From assembly GCA_036844945.1 (NCBI GenBank), contig DAIUEV010000007.1, positions 1-64,000 of the forward strand: 64,000 nucleotides of DNA, in the 5' to 3' direction. Numbering within the stretch: position 1 is the first letter of the stretch; each line of letters opens with the position of its first letter. The stretch comes from Palsa-461 sp036844945. Lineage in GTDB: Bacteria > Actinomycetota > Acidimicrobiia > Acidimicrobiales > RAAP-2. Below are positions 25,601 through 33,905 of the stretch, one piece after another. The notes under the pieces were generated by a model, which saw nothing but the letters and a program-made list of their open reading frames with translations, ran no database searches and was not told where the DNA came from. The translations under genes and the position numbers were made by a program.

Positions 25601-26159
25601 GCCGGGGGTCGGGACGAGGCGGTTGCGCAACGTGCTGTGGCGGGTCCGCGCCGCGAGCGGCGACCTGCTCGAGCGGGACGACAACTTCATCCGGCTGGCC
25701 GGCGACGCGGTGACCGACGTCGCCCAGTTCCGACAGCTGGGCGAACAAGCCGTCCGTCGCGACACCCCGCCCGAGGAGGCGGCCCGGCTGGCCCGCGAGG
25801 CCCTCGTGCTCTACCGCGGCGAGCTGCTCCCGGGCGACCGCTACGCCGACTGGGCGGCCGGCCACCGCGAGTCCTACGTCCGGTTGTACATCCAGCTGCT
25901 CGACCTGTTGCTCGAGGAGGCGGTGACCCGCGAGCACCTCCAAGAGGCGCTCGCCCTCCTCGACCGGCTCATCGACGCCGACCCCTACGAGGAGCACCAC
26001 TACCTGCGGGCCGCCGAGCTCCTCGCCCGATCGGGCAACCGGCGCCGGGCGCTCGCGACCCTGGAGCGGGCCGAGCGGATGCTGGCCGACCTGGGCGTGC
26101 CCCCGTCGCGCGCCATCGTCCGGGCCCGCGAGTCGCTCCGGCCCGACGGGGCCGAATAG
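22635..26159 (+). CDS. Large ATPase with C-terminal BTAD/SARP-type transcriptional domain
   Basis: An 1174-residue regulator. N-terminal AAA/STAND ATPase: Walker A GEPGVGKSALIEA (about residue 84) and Walker B LLIAVDDCHLL (about 180). A long helical repeat (TPR-like) region spans about 400-930. From about 936 there is an OmpR-like winged helix (ITLLGSFSVRRFGEP ... ELLWPDAAPG ... RRLRNVLWRVR) followed by a BTAD helical domain (ARLAREALVLYRGELLP ... ALALLDRLIDADPYEEHHY). Usually the DNA-binding/BTAD part is N-terminal in SARPs; here it is at the end. ATG 22635 chosen; GTG 22572 is an alternative. Target genes unknown. Confidence 0.88.
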   Translation: MRRGVGRTDLPSETERQAERSNEGDRLEDTRPRHPAEVGAGRERLEPKVEHTGGLVARNRELAHLDHILWKARAGSGSAVVLRGEPGVGKSALIEATVARASDFGVVRLRGAAVDDQHGLPREWPQPVIELLSQAPLPAPSAAGPGELTPAQMAAGIEAAGRAVRTLFDEAQLPLLIAVDDCHLLPAWFPNVMSQAVTAEPGDLPVALVLAWRDTPHIASPELDVTIPEHRLEGLNPAQAATLLTQHFGELPAEGVLTALLNATGGNPSALIDACHRLSEEQLQGWRPLPEPIPLGHSLVGAFGQRLTGLAEDIRYALAAASAGRLPVSVLEATLEDLGLRLEVLRPAQKAGIVVLRGERLDFAHPLVRASAFWSVPKELRSRAHAAISRAFATRGQVERSAFHASQHTVRRDETVARLFTQSSRIALDRGDSTAAAHHEEMAADYGPTDDASARHLARAAALWMSVGEVGRARVCVARAGDFAVSERVACEITYQRARTEMAGDLSPAVAAAMREAAAQCEGDAAYRAVLMLVDAVACQLLGGTSDDSAEVSQRAVRLARTVSSHAEALAAAALGAAHVFEGSASARTDIDLIAVTSLLIGQTQEFPASPQLALVIGDSLVHQGHVEQALRWAQWVEDCADTVGDRALVAVPSLIRATVSLAQGDLAEAARDAGAAAELAERCEQHTLSARAFGVLAESDAGHGSYDAGFEVAARLFGLAGEVGRAPRVQTLTMLANLELQRGRSSSAFAWLGAADDDAVPQVGQRAARPHHDTIRAAFAPAAAEIMLLGRRRQLAAPLLDTVAKARGAGAVPPGWAEWVAGIATDDVTDATDLLANARDAMAGQPLLAARVELAWGVRLAEGGQVDEAEGHLQAACAAFERLGAPGWVTLARRELALVPSAEEFGEAALRSMAEAAASPPAMLVTAPVSRVDHPPWEITLLGSFSVRRFGEPVSLPLSLAAQGLKIVALHEKLPVEELVELLWPDAAPGVGTRRLRNVLWRVRAASGDLLERDDNFIRLAGDAVTDVAQFRQLGEQAVRRDTPPEEAARLAREALVLYRGELLPGDRYADWAAGHRESYVRLYIQLLDLLLEEAVTREHLQEALALLDRLIDADPYEEHHYLRAAELLARSGNRRRALATLERAERMLADLGVPPSRAIVRARESLRPDGAE

Positions 26160-26173
26160 CGAGTCAGCCGGCC

Positions 26174-26935
26174 TCAGCCGACGGCGCTCACGATCGCGCC
26201 GGCGAACAGCGAGGCGCCGTACGCGGTGAAGTGGACGCCGTCTCGCTGGCGCACCTGCACCACGCCCCCGGCCGGGTTGGGGATGGACTCCTCGTATGTC
26301 CCGGTCCCCCCGGTGACCGCCGGGGTCACGTCGATGAGCGGCGGCCGGCCCGAGACGGTGTGGGGCGCGTGCAGGTTCGCGTAGGCGCGGTCGAAGACGA
26401 CGATGCCGGACTCCGCCTTCGGCACGGTCGGCGAGTCCACAGGCGGCCCGATCACCCAGTAGACAGTGGCGCCGCGCGAGGTGAGGACGTCCTCCAGCCG
26501 CTGGGCCGCCGCGGCCCACCGCCGGTAGAAGGCACGCGTGTAGACCGACACGCCTTTGATGCCGCCGAAGTACCCGTAGTTCCCGACGTATTCCACGACC
26601 ACTACGTCCGGATCGTCTTTCGCCACAAGGGATCGGGCGGTCGAGAGCCAGCTGATCCCCGTGTCGAGCAGCCCGGCGCCCGGGACGGCCGCCGACGCGT
26701 CGACCGTGTCGCCCTGGGCCTCGAGCGAGGTGGTGATGTCACCCGCCGCCTCGGCGAGGAGCGAATCGCCCATGAGAACGACCGAGTGGGTCTGCGCGCC
26801 GGCCGACCCGAGTGGCACGGCCACCGCGGCGGTGGTGAACACCGCGAGCGCGAGTGCGAGCGGCCAGAGCCCCCGGGTGCGCCGCGCGCGGGTGTCGAGC
26901 ACCGCCGGTGCCCTTGGCGGCCCCTCGTCGGGCAT
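26174..26935 (-). CDS. Secreted or anchored SGNH/GDSL hydrolase
   Basis: A 253-residue protein with an N-terminal hydrophobic segment (about 23-45, LWPLALALAVFTTAAVAVPLG followed by SAGAQT, a possible signal-peptidase site). The SGNH domain has block I VLMGDSLLAEAAG, the Asn block VVVVEYVGNYGYFG, and the C-terminal Asp/His in DGVHFTAYG. Such enzymes often de-acylate or acylate polysaccharides. It reads in the same direction as the glycosylphosphotransferase (127 bp apart), consistent with exopolysaccharide editing. ATG 26935. Confidence 0.85.
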   Translation of the reverse strand: MPDEGPPRAPAVLDTRARRTRGLWPLALALAVFTTAAVAVPLGSAGAQTHSVVLMGDSLLAEAAGDITTSLEAQGDTVDASAAVPGAGLLDTGISWLSTARSLVAKDDPDVVVVEYVGNYGYFGGIKGVSVYTRAFYRRWAAAAQRLEDVLTSRGATVYWVIGPPVDSPTVPKAESGIVVFDRAYANLHAPHTVSGRPPLIDVTPAVTGGTGTYEESIPNPAGGVVQVRQRDGVHFTAYGASLFAGAIVSAVG

Positions 26936-27062
26936 CAGGCCGACACCGGGTCGTCGAGCGCCACCGGTTCGACGTCGATCGGCGGGTTGGCAGGGCCGGG
27001 GAGGTTCTCGGGTCGTCCTCGAGTGGCAACGACGACGGCGAGGCTCGGCGCCCACCAGGTGT

Positions 27063-28556
27063 TCAACGGGCCGACGCTCCGCCCCCGCCCCGGAGGAGCC
27101 GACCGGGCGTCCGGGCGAGGATCCGGATGTCGCCGGCGAATGACCAGCTCGCCACGTACTGGCAGTCCAGGCGGCACAACTCTTCGAACCGGAGGTCGTG
27201 CTGGCCGCACACCTGCCACAGGCCAGTGAGACCCGGTCGGATCTCGAAGCGCCGGCCGACCCATTCGGGAAGGACCGAGCACTCCTCGGGGACGAAGGGC
27301 CGCGGCCCGACGAGCGACATCTCGCCCCGCAGGACGTTGATCAGCTGTGGCAGCTCGTCGACGCCGAGGCGGCGCAACAGCCGGCCGACCGCGGTGACCC
27401 GCTGCTCGACCTCGGGGAGGTGGGCCAGGGGGCGTGGCATGTTCCGGTCGCCAAGCGCGCTCTCGCTCGGGCCCGGCTGGCGCATGGTCCGGAGCTTCAG
27501 GATCTCGAACCGCCGGCGGTCGCGTCCGAGCCGCTCCTGGCGGAACAGGACGGGGCCCGGGGAGGTGGCCTTCACCGCGACGACCGACGCGAGGAGGATC
27601 GGGGCGACCACGACCAGGGCGGCCGCCGCCCCCACGAGGTCGAACGCGCGCTTGACGAAACGCCCAACAGGGCCCGGACTGCCGCCGTCGAGGCTGATGA
27701 CTGCGAGGCCGTCCAAGTCCTGGAAGCTCGCCTCCCATCCGGTGAGCTCGAAGTAGCGCGGGACGACGTCGACGGCCACGGTCCCGACGAGCGAGCGGAG
27801 CAGGTCGGTGGTGCGGGCCGGGTGCGAGCGGCTGAAGGCGACGACCACGCGGTCGATGGCACCGAGCCGACAAATGGCCGGAAGCGAGGCCAGGTCGCCG
27901 AGGACCGGATGCCCGTCGACCGGATCGTCGTCGACGAAGCCGACCAGTTCCACATGGCGCGAGCGCGAAAGTCGCGCCGCAACGTCCGAGGCGATGGTCC
28001 CGGTCCCGAGCACCACGACGCGCACGGGTCGGGTGGAGCTGCGCCCCCGCGCGCCGATGACCGCGGCGCGGGCCAGGGGAAGTGCGATCGCGCATCCGGC
28101 GAAGGCCGCGAGGACGGCCTCGGGCTGCAGCGGTCCGGTGAGAAGCCCAGGGACGAGCGCGGCGAGCCCCAGGGAGGCGAGCGCCCCCATGGCGACGGCG
28201 GCCTCCAGGTCGACCAGGTCGTCGGCGGGGCGCGGAGCGATGTGACGGCGCGCCTTCGGGTACACGCGCTTCGCAAAGACACCGGCTGCGAGCGCGCACC
28301 ACGAGATGCCGACGAACGCGAGGTTGGTGGCGAGCGAGGCGCGTTCTGGCGCGAGGCTCGGCAGGAGGTTGCTCGCGACCAGGAACACCAGGAGCGCGAC
28401 GAGCCCGTCGCTCGCGGCGAGCCAGGTCCACCCGGGCCGGGTGGCGATCTGCTCGACGGGGAGAGTCAGGACGGCGCGGCGCGGCGGGCTCGAAGAGACG
28501 ACCGTGAGGACCCCGGTCGCCGACAGCCTCTGCTGGGGGATCGTGGGGGTGCTCAC
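27063..28556 (-). CDS. Polyprenyl-phosphate glycosylphosphotransferase (exopolysaccharide priming enzyme)
   Basis: A 497-residue membrane enzyme that transfers a sugar-1-phosphate onto undecaprenyl phosphate, starting a polysaccharide repeat. Four N-terminal helices (about 45-165), then a CoA-binding-like Rossmann region (VRVVVLGTGTIASDVAARL), one more helix (about 300-325), and the catalytic bacterial-sugar-transferase domain. The latter has LFRQERLGRDRRRFEILKLRTM, RRLGVDELPQLINVLRGEMS, VGPRPFVPEE and RPGLTGLWQV. GTG 28556 overlaps the TGA of the small gene upstream (GTGA). Likely first step of the exopolysaccharide made by this locus. Confidence 0.95.
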   Translation of the reverse strand: MSTPTIPQQRLSATGVLTVVSSSPPRRAVLTLPVEQIATRPGWTWLAASDGLVALLVFLVASNLLPSLAPERASLATNLAFVGISWCALAAGVFAKRVYPKARRHIAPRPADDLVDLEAAVAMGALASLGLAALVPGLLTGPLQPEAVLAAFAGCAIALPLARAAVIGARGRSSTRPVRVVVLGTGTIASDVAARLSRSRHVELVGFVDDDPVDGHPVLGDLASLPAICRLGAIDRVVVAFSRSHPARTTDLLRSLVGTVAVDVVPRYFELTGWEASFQDLDGLAVISLDGGSPGPVGRFVKRAFDLVGAAAALVVVAPILLASVVAVKATSPGPVLFRQERLGRDRRRFEILKLRTMRQPGPSESALGDRNMPRPLAHLPEVEQRVTAVGRLLRRLGVDELPQLINVLRGEMSLVGPRPFVPEECSVLPEWVGRRFEIRPGLTGLWQVCGQHDLRFEELCRLDCQYVASWSFAGDIRILARTPGRLLRGGGGASAR

Positions 28557-28753
28557 CGCTCAGCCGCCCGTTTGGAGCGGGCAGTCTTCAGGACGGCCGC
28601 CTCCTCACCCGCGGTCTCGAGCACGATGGCCAGGAGCTCGTCCACCGAGCGCATTGCGAAGCGCTGGCCGGTGACCACCGCCTCGACTTCGCCCGCGAAG
28701 CGACCCTCCTTCAGGCCCTCGGGCCGCACCCGCAGGACGTAGGACACGAACAT
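28553..28753 (-). CDS. Small protein coupled to the glycosylphosphotransferase
   Basis: A 66-residue protein of unknown family: MFVSYVLRVRPEGLKEG, then strands and a helix (RSVDELLAIVLETAGEE) and a basic end. No membrane segment or motif. Its TGA overlaps the GTG of the glycosylphosphotransferase. That coupling, together with a sensible protein-like sequence, supports it as real. It shares a 121-bp divergent promoter region with the GGDEF gene. Confidence 0.65.
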   Translation of the reverse strand: MFVSYVLRVRPEGLKEGRFAGEVEAVVTGQRFAMRSVDELLAIVLETAGEEAAVLKTARSKRAAER

Positions 28754-28860
28754 TGGGGGAACCCTAAGAACGGCCCGTCCACCCGACGTCCCCCGGGAAA
28801 GGCCTGTTCTGAGGCGTCACGAAGGGACACTCGAAAGACGTTCGTGGGACCGGTGACCCG

Positions 28861-28866
28861 TAGTGT
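28861..28866 (+). promoter_or_regulatory. Candidate -10 element of the GGDEF/Wzz/ligase operon (leaderless)
   Basis: TAGTGT, then 8 nt, then ATG 28875. This favours ATG 28875 over GTG 28863, which would begin inside the element. Confidence 0.4.
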
Positions 28867-28874
28867 TTCGCCCC

Positions 28875-30662
28875 ATGGATCTCGTCGAGGACCAGACCCT
28901 TCAGACCGTCCGTCTGGCCCGCGATCTGTGCATGGGCATGGGCGCTTTTGTGGTCTCGACCAGGGGAGATGTCCGTTTCGAGCTGGCGGCGCCCGGCCCG
29001 GCCGGTGTCGGTGAGCGGGTGACGCTGCTGGCCCGGTCGTGCCTCGAGCGTCCCGGCGCCCACGGCAACGAGCCGTTCTGGAACGCCGAGATCCTGGGTG
29101 AGGACGAGTCGGCCGACGACTCGCTGGCGTGCGTCGCCGTTCCGATCCGGGCCGGGGCCGAATGGTGCGGTCTGCTCGGGGTCGTCGACACCTGGCTGCC
29201 CGAGCTGGACGAGGAGCAGCGGCTCGGCCTCCTTCGCCTGACCCAGGCACTGGGCGACCAGGTCGCGAACGGCCACGCGGTCCTCTCGGGCCCCGGCTTC
29301 TATGCCGTCGGCGACCACGTGGCGTCGGCTCCGGCGACCCCCACTCCCGAGATCCCGATCATCGACGCCTCCGCCGACGACGCCGACGCCGTCGGGCCTG
29401 TGACCGGGGCGCCCTCGCCGGCTCCCGGCGTCGGTCTCCTGGACGAGGTCGTCGAGGGCCTCCCCGACGGCCTGGTGGTCACCCGCGACGACGGGACGAT
29501 CGTGTTCGCGAACGCGGCGGTCGGGGACCTGAGCGGGCTCCTTCCCGAGGAGATCCTCGGCAAGGACATCACCGAGATCCTCCACCCCGCCGGCGGTCAG
29601 GTTGCCGACGCCGCGTCACTCCTCGACACCCCCTTCCCCGGTCGACGCCTCGACCTCGACCACGTCGACGGCGAGTCGCTGGCGGTCCAGGTGAGCGGCG
29701 CCCGCCTCACGAGCCGGGCCGTCGGTGACTGCCACGTCGCACTCCTCCGAGAGGCGGTCGGCGGCAACGCGGTCGGGTCCGGCACCACGCTGTCGGTGTT
29801 GCTCGACGCGCTCGACGAGGGGATCGTCGTGTGCGACGCCGACGGCACCGTCCTGGTCGCGAACCGCGAGGCCCGGGCCCTGCAGGGGCTTCCGACCGAC
29901 GAGGACCTCGTCGGCCTGCCCTTCCCCTATTCCCCCGCACTCTGCAGCTCCGACGGATCCGCGCTGTCCCAGCCCCACCACCCCATGAGCCGGGCCCTGA
30001 ACGGCACGGTCGTGCGCTCCGAGCAGCTCCAGCTCGCCGGTGAGGACCGCCGCCACCTGGTCGCCTCGGCCAAGCCGTTCGATCTCGAAGACGGGTCGAC
30101 CGGCGCGTTGCTGGTGATGCGCGACGTCACCTCCCAGCTCGAGGAGGAAGCGTGGTTGATGCACCTCGCCCTCCATGACCCGCTGACGGGCCTGGCCAAC
30201 CGTTACCTGCTCCTCGACTACCTGCGCCGCGTCCTGCTCCAGTTCCGCACCCGCGGAGGGTCGATCGCGCTTGTGTTCTTGGACCTCGATGACTTCAAAA
30301 TGATCAACGACCGCTACGGCCACGACGTCGGCGACGAGGTGCTCGTCGCGGTCGGTCGCCGGATCCAGGGCGCGGTCCGCTCGAGCGACATCGTCGCCCG
30401 GCTCGGCGGCGACGAGTTCGTCGTGGCCCACGCCGCCTCGGACGACCCCGGTGAGATCGAGATGGTCATCTCGCGTATCCGAAAGACGCTCACTGCGCCC
30501 TACCAAGTGCGCGGGCAGACCCTGGCCGTGAGCGCGTCGATCGGGTGGGTGGCCGCTGACCCTCGCAGCGAGGACCCGACCACGCTCCTCGTGCGGGCAG
30601 ATCGTGAGATGTACCGACGCAAGAGCGCCCGACACCGGGCCGCCGAGGCCGGCCAGCCATGA
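28875..30662 (+). CDS. GAF-PAS-PAS-GGDEF diguanylate cyclase
   Basis: A 595-residue soluble signalling protein that should make c-di-GMP from GTP. A GAF-like region covers about 1-140 and two PAS domains about 190-290 and 300-425 (the second has GIVVCDADGTVLVANREA). The GGDEF domain is at about 430-590, with HDPLTGLANR, the metal Asp in VFLDLDDFK and an intact RLGGDEFVV signature (about 509-517). No RxxD inhibitory site is evident just before it. Its TGA overlaps the ATG of the Wzz-like gene (ATGA), so c-di-GMP control of the exopolysaccharide genes is likely. Confidence 0.93.
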   Translation: MDLVEDQTLQTVRLARDLCMGMGAFVVSTRGDVRFELAAPGPAGVGERVTLLARSCLERPGAHGNEPFWNAEILGEDESADDSLACVAVPIRAGAEWCGLLGVVDTWLPELDEEQRLGLLRLTQALGDQVANGHAVLSGPGFYAVGDHVASAPATPTPEIPIIDASADDADAVGPVTGAPSPAPGVGLLDEVVEGLPDGLVVTRDDGTIVFANAAVGDLSGLLPEEILGKDITEILHPAGGQVADAASLLDTPFPGRRLDLDHVDGESLAVQVSGARLTSRAVGDCHVALLREAVGGNAVGSGTTLSVLLDALDEGIVVCDADGTVLVANREARALQGLPTDEDLVGLPFPYSPALCSSDGSALSQPHHPMSRALNGTVVRSEQLQLAGEDRRHLVASAKPFDLEDGSTGALLVMRDVTSQLEEEAWLMHLALHDPLTGLANRYLLLDYLRRVLLQFRTRGGSIALVFLDLDDFKMINDRYGHDVGDEVLVAVGRRIQGAVRSSDIVARLGGDEFVVAHAASDDPGEIEMVISRIRKTLTAPYQVRGQTLAVSASIGWVAADPRSEDPTTLLVRADREMYRRKSARHRAAEAGQP

Positions 30663-32398
30663 CCCTCCCCGTCCCCCCGAACAGCGGCCTCTCCCCCGAG
30701 GAGGCCCGCAGCGCCGGCCGTCAGCTGGCCGAGCACCCGCTCCTCGCGGCACGGGCCGGTGACCAGCGCCCCCAGGTGGCCGACGTCCTCGCCGACGCGC
30801 GGCCCTTGCTCGCCACCTACGGGATCACCTTCGAGATCGTCCGGACCCGGCCGGGCTGTGTGGTCCTGCGGTCACGGCCCGACAAGATCCGCCCAGAGGC
30901 CGCCTGCGAGCTGGTGAAGACCATGCTCGGCGAGGTGGCCGGCCAGGTGTGCGGCGTGAAGGCCTCGCTCGTCGAGAGCACGTGCGCCCAGCGCGGCGCA
31001 CCCGCCTGCGTGTACTCGCTCCTGTGGGACGACCAGCCCGCCGGCGGCCTGCGACCGCCGCCCGGGCCCGAGACCCTGATCGATCCGGCCCCGAGTGTGG
31101 CGTTCCCGGCCTACGACGCCGACGTACCCGCGCTGCCCGAATGGAACCGCCCGTCCGCCGAGCCCGGGACCCCGTACACACCCTCGGCCTCTGTTCCCGT
31201 GCAGCCCACCGAGCCGGCCCCCCGGCCGGCCACTGCGACGGCCCCCCGCCCGGCCGAGGCGGTGGTCCCCACTGGCGCCGCTTCGACGGCCCACCACTTC
31301 CAGGCGAGCACCCCGAACGCGATCGTGATGCCGGCCCCGGCCGTCCCCGCGGCGACACAGGCCGTCCCCGCCGCGACACAGGCCGTCCCCGCCGCGCCCG
31401 CGCTCACCCCGGTGCGCCGGCACTTCCCCCGCGGCCTCCTGCGGCGCAGCTGGCTCCTCGCCGCCGCGCTCGTGGCCGGTTCGGCGGGTGGGTGGTTCGC
31501 CGGCGTGCACGCCGCCACTTCCTTCAGTGCCCAGGCGACCGTGGTCGTGCAGTCGGGGTCGGGGCGAAGCGGTCCGGGCAGCGCCAACGACGCGCTGGCC
31601 CTGGCGACCACCTACGCCGCGCTAATCCCGAAAGACCAGTCGATCCTCTCGGCCGCGGCCGGCAGCCTCAACACCTCGACCTCCGCGGTGGGACACGCCC
31701 TGAGTGTCACCGTCGAGAACGGCACCTCGATCCTGCTCATCAACTACTCCGCCCCCAGCGCGTCGAGGGCGGTGGCCGGCGCCGAAGCCGTCGCCCACGC
31801 GGTCGCGAGCAGCACGCCCGTCACCCCGGCAATCGGGGCGGGTTCTGTCGCGATCGTGAGCGTCCCGAGCGCTGCCCACCTGCAGGGCACGCTGCACAAG
31901 TACGGGATCGTGTTCGGCGGGTTCCTCGGCCTCGTGGTCGGGCTGATCCTCGTCCTCGCGGCCGAGCGTGCGGACCCCCGAATCGACGACGCCCCGACCC
32001 TGGCCACGGCGTCCGGCTGCCGGGCCGCCCTGGTCCCGGCCGACCTCTCCTTCCCCGAGCTGGCCCGGGTCCTCTCCGACAGCGCGCGGTCGCGCGGCCC
32101 CCTCACGGTGGTCCCGATCTCGGTCTCTGACACGGGGCCGACGATGGAGCTCGCCCGCGGGCTGCGCCCCTGTTGGCCGGCGGACGGGCCTGCGGTGCAG
32201 ATCAGCCCGGCGTTCGCGACCGGCGTGGTCGACCTCACCCGCGGCACGGGGCCGACCGTGCTCGTCTCTCACGAGGGCACGCGCCAACGCGACGTCCTGG
32301 CAGCGGCCGAGCGGCTCCGGATGATGGGCCGGGCCCCGGTCTGGGCGGTGCTCGTCACCCGCCGGTTCCGGAGTCGAGTGTCGGACCGTGTGGGCTGA
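30659..32398 (+). CDS. Wzz-like membrane protein with N-terminal V4R-like domain
   Basis: A 579-residue protein. Residues about 15-125 look like a V4R/heme-NO-type sensor-like domain ending in the typical Cys pair (ESTCAQRGAPACVYSLLW). A Pro/Ala/Thr-rich linker of about 130 residues follows. TM1 lies at about 262-285, an extracytoplasmic domain with many Ser/Ala helices at about 290-415, and TM2 at about 416-437. The cytoplasmic tail (about 440-579) has no clear Walker A. The TM-loop-TM plan is that of polysaccharide chain-length determinants. Coupled to the GGDEF gene (ATGA) and overlapping the ligase gene by 11 bp. Chain-length control is inferred. Confidence 0.72.
   Translation: MTLPVPPNSGLSPEEARSAGRQLAEHPLLAARAGDQRPQVADVLADARPLLATYGITFEIVRTRPGCVVLRSRPDKIRPEAACELVKTMLGEVAGQVCGVKASLVESTCAQRGAPACVYSLLWDDQPAGGLRPPPGPETLIDPAPSVAFPAYDADVPALPEWNRPSAEPGTPYTPSASVPVQPTEPAPRPATATAPRPAEAVVPTGAASTAHHFQASTPNAIVMPAPAVPAATQAVPAATQAVPAAPALTPVRRHFPRGLLRRSWLLAAALVAGSAGGWFAGVHAATSFSAQATVVVQSGSGRSGPGSANDALALATTYAALIPKDQSILSAAAGSLNTSTSAVGHALSVTVENGTSILLINYSAPSASRAVAGAEAVAHAVASSTPVTPAIGAGSVAIVSVPSAAHLQGTLHKYGIVFGGFLGLVVGLILVLAAERADPRIDDAPTLATASGCRAALVPADLSFPELARVLSDSARSRGPLTVVPISVSDTGPTMELARGLRPCWPADGPAVQISPAFATGVVDLTRGTGPTVLVSHEGTRQRDVLAAAERLRMMGRAPVWAVLVTRRFRSRVSDRVG
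31340..31396 (+). repeat. 21-bp tandem repeat, about 2.7 copies, in the linker of the Wzz-like gene
   Basis: Units at 31340-31360 and 31361-31381 plus a partial third encode AVPAATQ repeated. It is in frame, so changes in copy number only alter linker length. Confidence 0.6.
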
Positions 32399-33905
32399 GC
32401 CGGGCGACGCCGCACTCCTCACGCGACCGCCGAGGAGGCTGAAGTTCGGCGACGCCGAGCGCGGGTGGTTCGCGGAGCGGCCGCGGCCGCTCTTGCTCGG
32501 CTCGGTGGCGGTCGTGCTCGCGTTGGTCCTCGGGGACCTGTCGGTGCGCAAGCCGGCCCTCGCCGTGGCGGCCGTCCTCGGTGTCGGCCTCGTGGTGGCC
32601 GTGCTCCTGCGGCCGGTCGTCGGTGGACTCGTGCTCGTCACGACGATGCCGATCCTCTCGGGCCTCGCCCCCGGCGTCCCCGTCGCCCACGTGCGCCTCT
32701 CCGAAGTCCTGGTCGGCGTGGTGGGCGTGACCGTCCTCGCCTCGGTACGCCGTTGTGAGGCGGTCCCGTGGTCGAGCCTCGACTGGCTCCTGCTCGCCTA
32801 CGGACTCGCGTGGGCGGCCTTCGGGGTGTTCGACGCGGTGACCCTTCACCAGAGCCTCTCGATCAACGCCTGGGCCACCACGATCGGCCAGCTCCAGTTC
32901 TTCCTTCTCTACCGGGCCGTTCGGGTCTCGCTCCGGACCCACACCGAGCGCAAGACGGCGGTGGGGGTGTTGCTGGGCGCCGCCGTCCCGGTCGCGCTCT
33001 TGGCGTTCCTCCAGGAACTGCGCGTCGGGCCGATCGTCCGGTTCGTCAACACCATCACGGGCGGTCTGTCGGCCAGCGCCTCGATCGTCCACCAGGGCCC
33101 GGGGAGCCGGGCCACCGGCCCCTTCGACAACTGGGCGGCCCTCGCCGGCTACCTGCTTCCCTTGCTCCTCGTCCTCTGCGCGTTGGTGTTTGCCGGCGCC
33201 ATCGGCCGCCACCGACGCGGCGCCCTCGTTGTCGGGATGTGCGCCCTGATCGGGATCCTCGTCACCGTAGAGATCTCGGCCATCGTCCTGCTCGTGATTG
33301 GCCTGGTGGTGCTCGCCCGCCAGTACGGGTACGAGCGCAAGGCGCTGCGCTACGGCGCGGCGGCCTTGGTGGTGGGCGCCCTCGTGGCGGCACCGTTCCT
33401 CGTGCCCCGGCTTAACCAGGAGTTCTCCTCGACCGCCGGCTCGTCGCGCCACGCCGGGGTGCCCCAGACCCTCGACTTCCGGTGGCAGGTCTGGACCACC
33501 CAGTACATCCCGGCGGTGGAGGCCCGGCCGATGACCGGGTACGGGGCGGTGCTCCCGCCCTCGATCCACTGGCCCTACACCGAGTCCCAGTACCTCACCT
33601 ATCTCATGGAGGGCGGCTTCCCGCTTCTCGTCCTGTTTGGTGGGCTCGCCTGGGCGATGGTGCGCAAGAGCCGGGAGGCGGCCCGAGCCGAGGACCCCTT
33701 CGACCGGGCCATCGGCCGCGCGGTGCTCGTCGCCGTCGTGGCCATGCTGGCCATGAACCTCATCTGGCCGTTCCTGTCGAACGGCGGCATGCCCCAGGTG
33801 CTCTGGTGCCTGCTCGCGATCGCGATCCCCCGGCCGCCCCCCCGCGGCGCCGCGGCCGTCGAGGCTCCGGTCAGGAGCCTCGTCCCCGCCGGAGGTGCGT
33901 CGTGA
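32388..33905 (+). CDS. O-antigen ligase/polymerase-like membrane protein
   Basis: A 505-residue protein with 10-12 hydrophobic helices and the O-antigen ligase/Wzy plan. A large outside loop near residues 345-405 contains HAGVPQTLDFRWQVW and a segment RPMTGYGAVLPPS. Then comes ESQYLTYLMEGGFPLLVLF, the place where the family has its conserved H-N/E-x3-L. It polymerises or transfers lipid-linked polysaccharide outside the membrane. GTG 32388 lies within the end of the previous gene (11-bp overlap), and its TGA overlaps the next GTG. Confidence 0.85.
   Translation: MWAEPGDAALLTRPPRRLKFGDAERGWFAERPRPLLLGSVAVVLALVLGDLSVRKPALAVAAVLGVGLVVAVLLRPVVGGLVLVTTMPILSGLAPGVPVAHVRLSEVLVGVVGVTVLASVRRCEAVPWSSLDWLLLAYGLAWAAFGVFDAVTLHQSLSINAWATTIGQLQFFLLYRAVRVSLRTHTERKTAVGVLLGAAVPVALLAFLQELRVGPIVRFVNTITGGLSASASIVHQGPGSRATGPFDNWAALAGYLLPLLLVLCALVFAGAIGRHRRGALVVGMCALIGILVTVEISAIVLLVIGLVVLARQYGYERKALRYGAAALVVGALVAAPFLVPRLNQEFSSTAGSSRHAGVPQTLDFRWQVWTTQYIPAVEARPMTGYGAVLPPSIHWPYTESQYLTYLMEGGFPLLVLFGGLAWAMVRKSREAARAEDPFDRAIGRAVLVAVVAMLAMNLIWPFLSNGGMPQVLWCLLAIAIPRPPPRGAAAVEAPVRSLVPAGGAS

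Noticed and set aside
24090..26519. An 809-codon minus-strand frame antisense to the ATPase/BTAD regulator
   Set aside because: Composition is Gly/Arg/His/Glu-rich shadow sequence; the plus strand has Walker motifs and BTAD.
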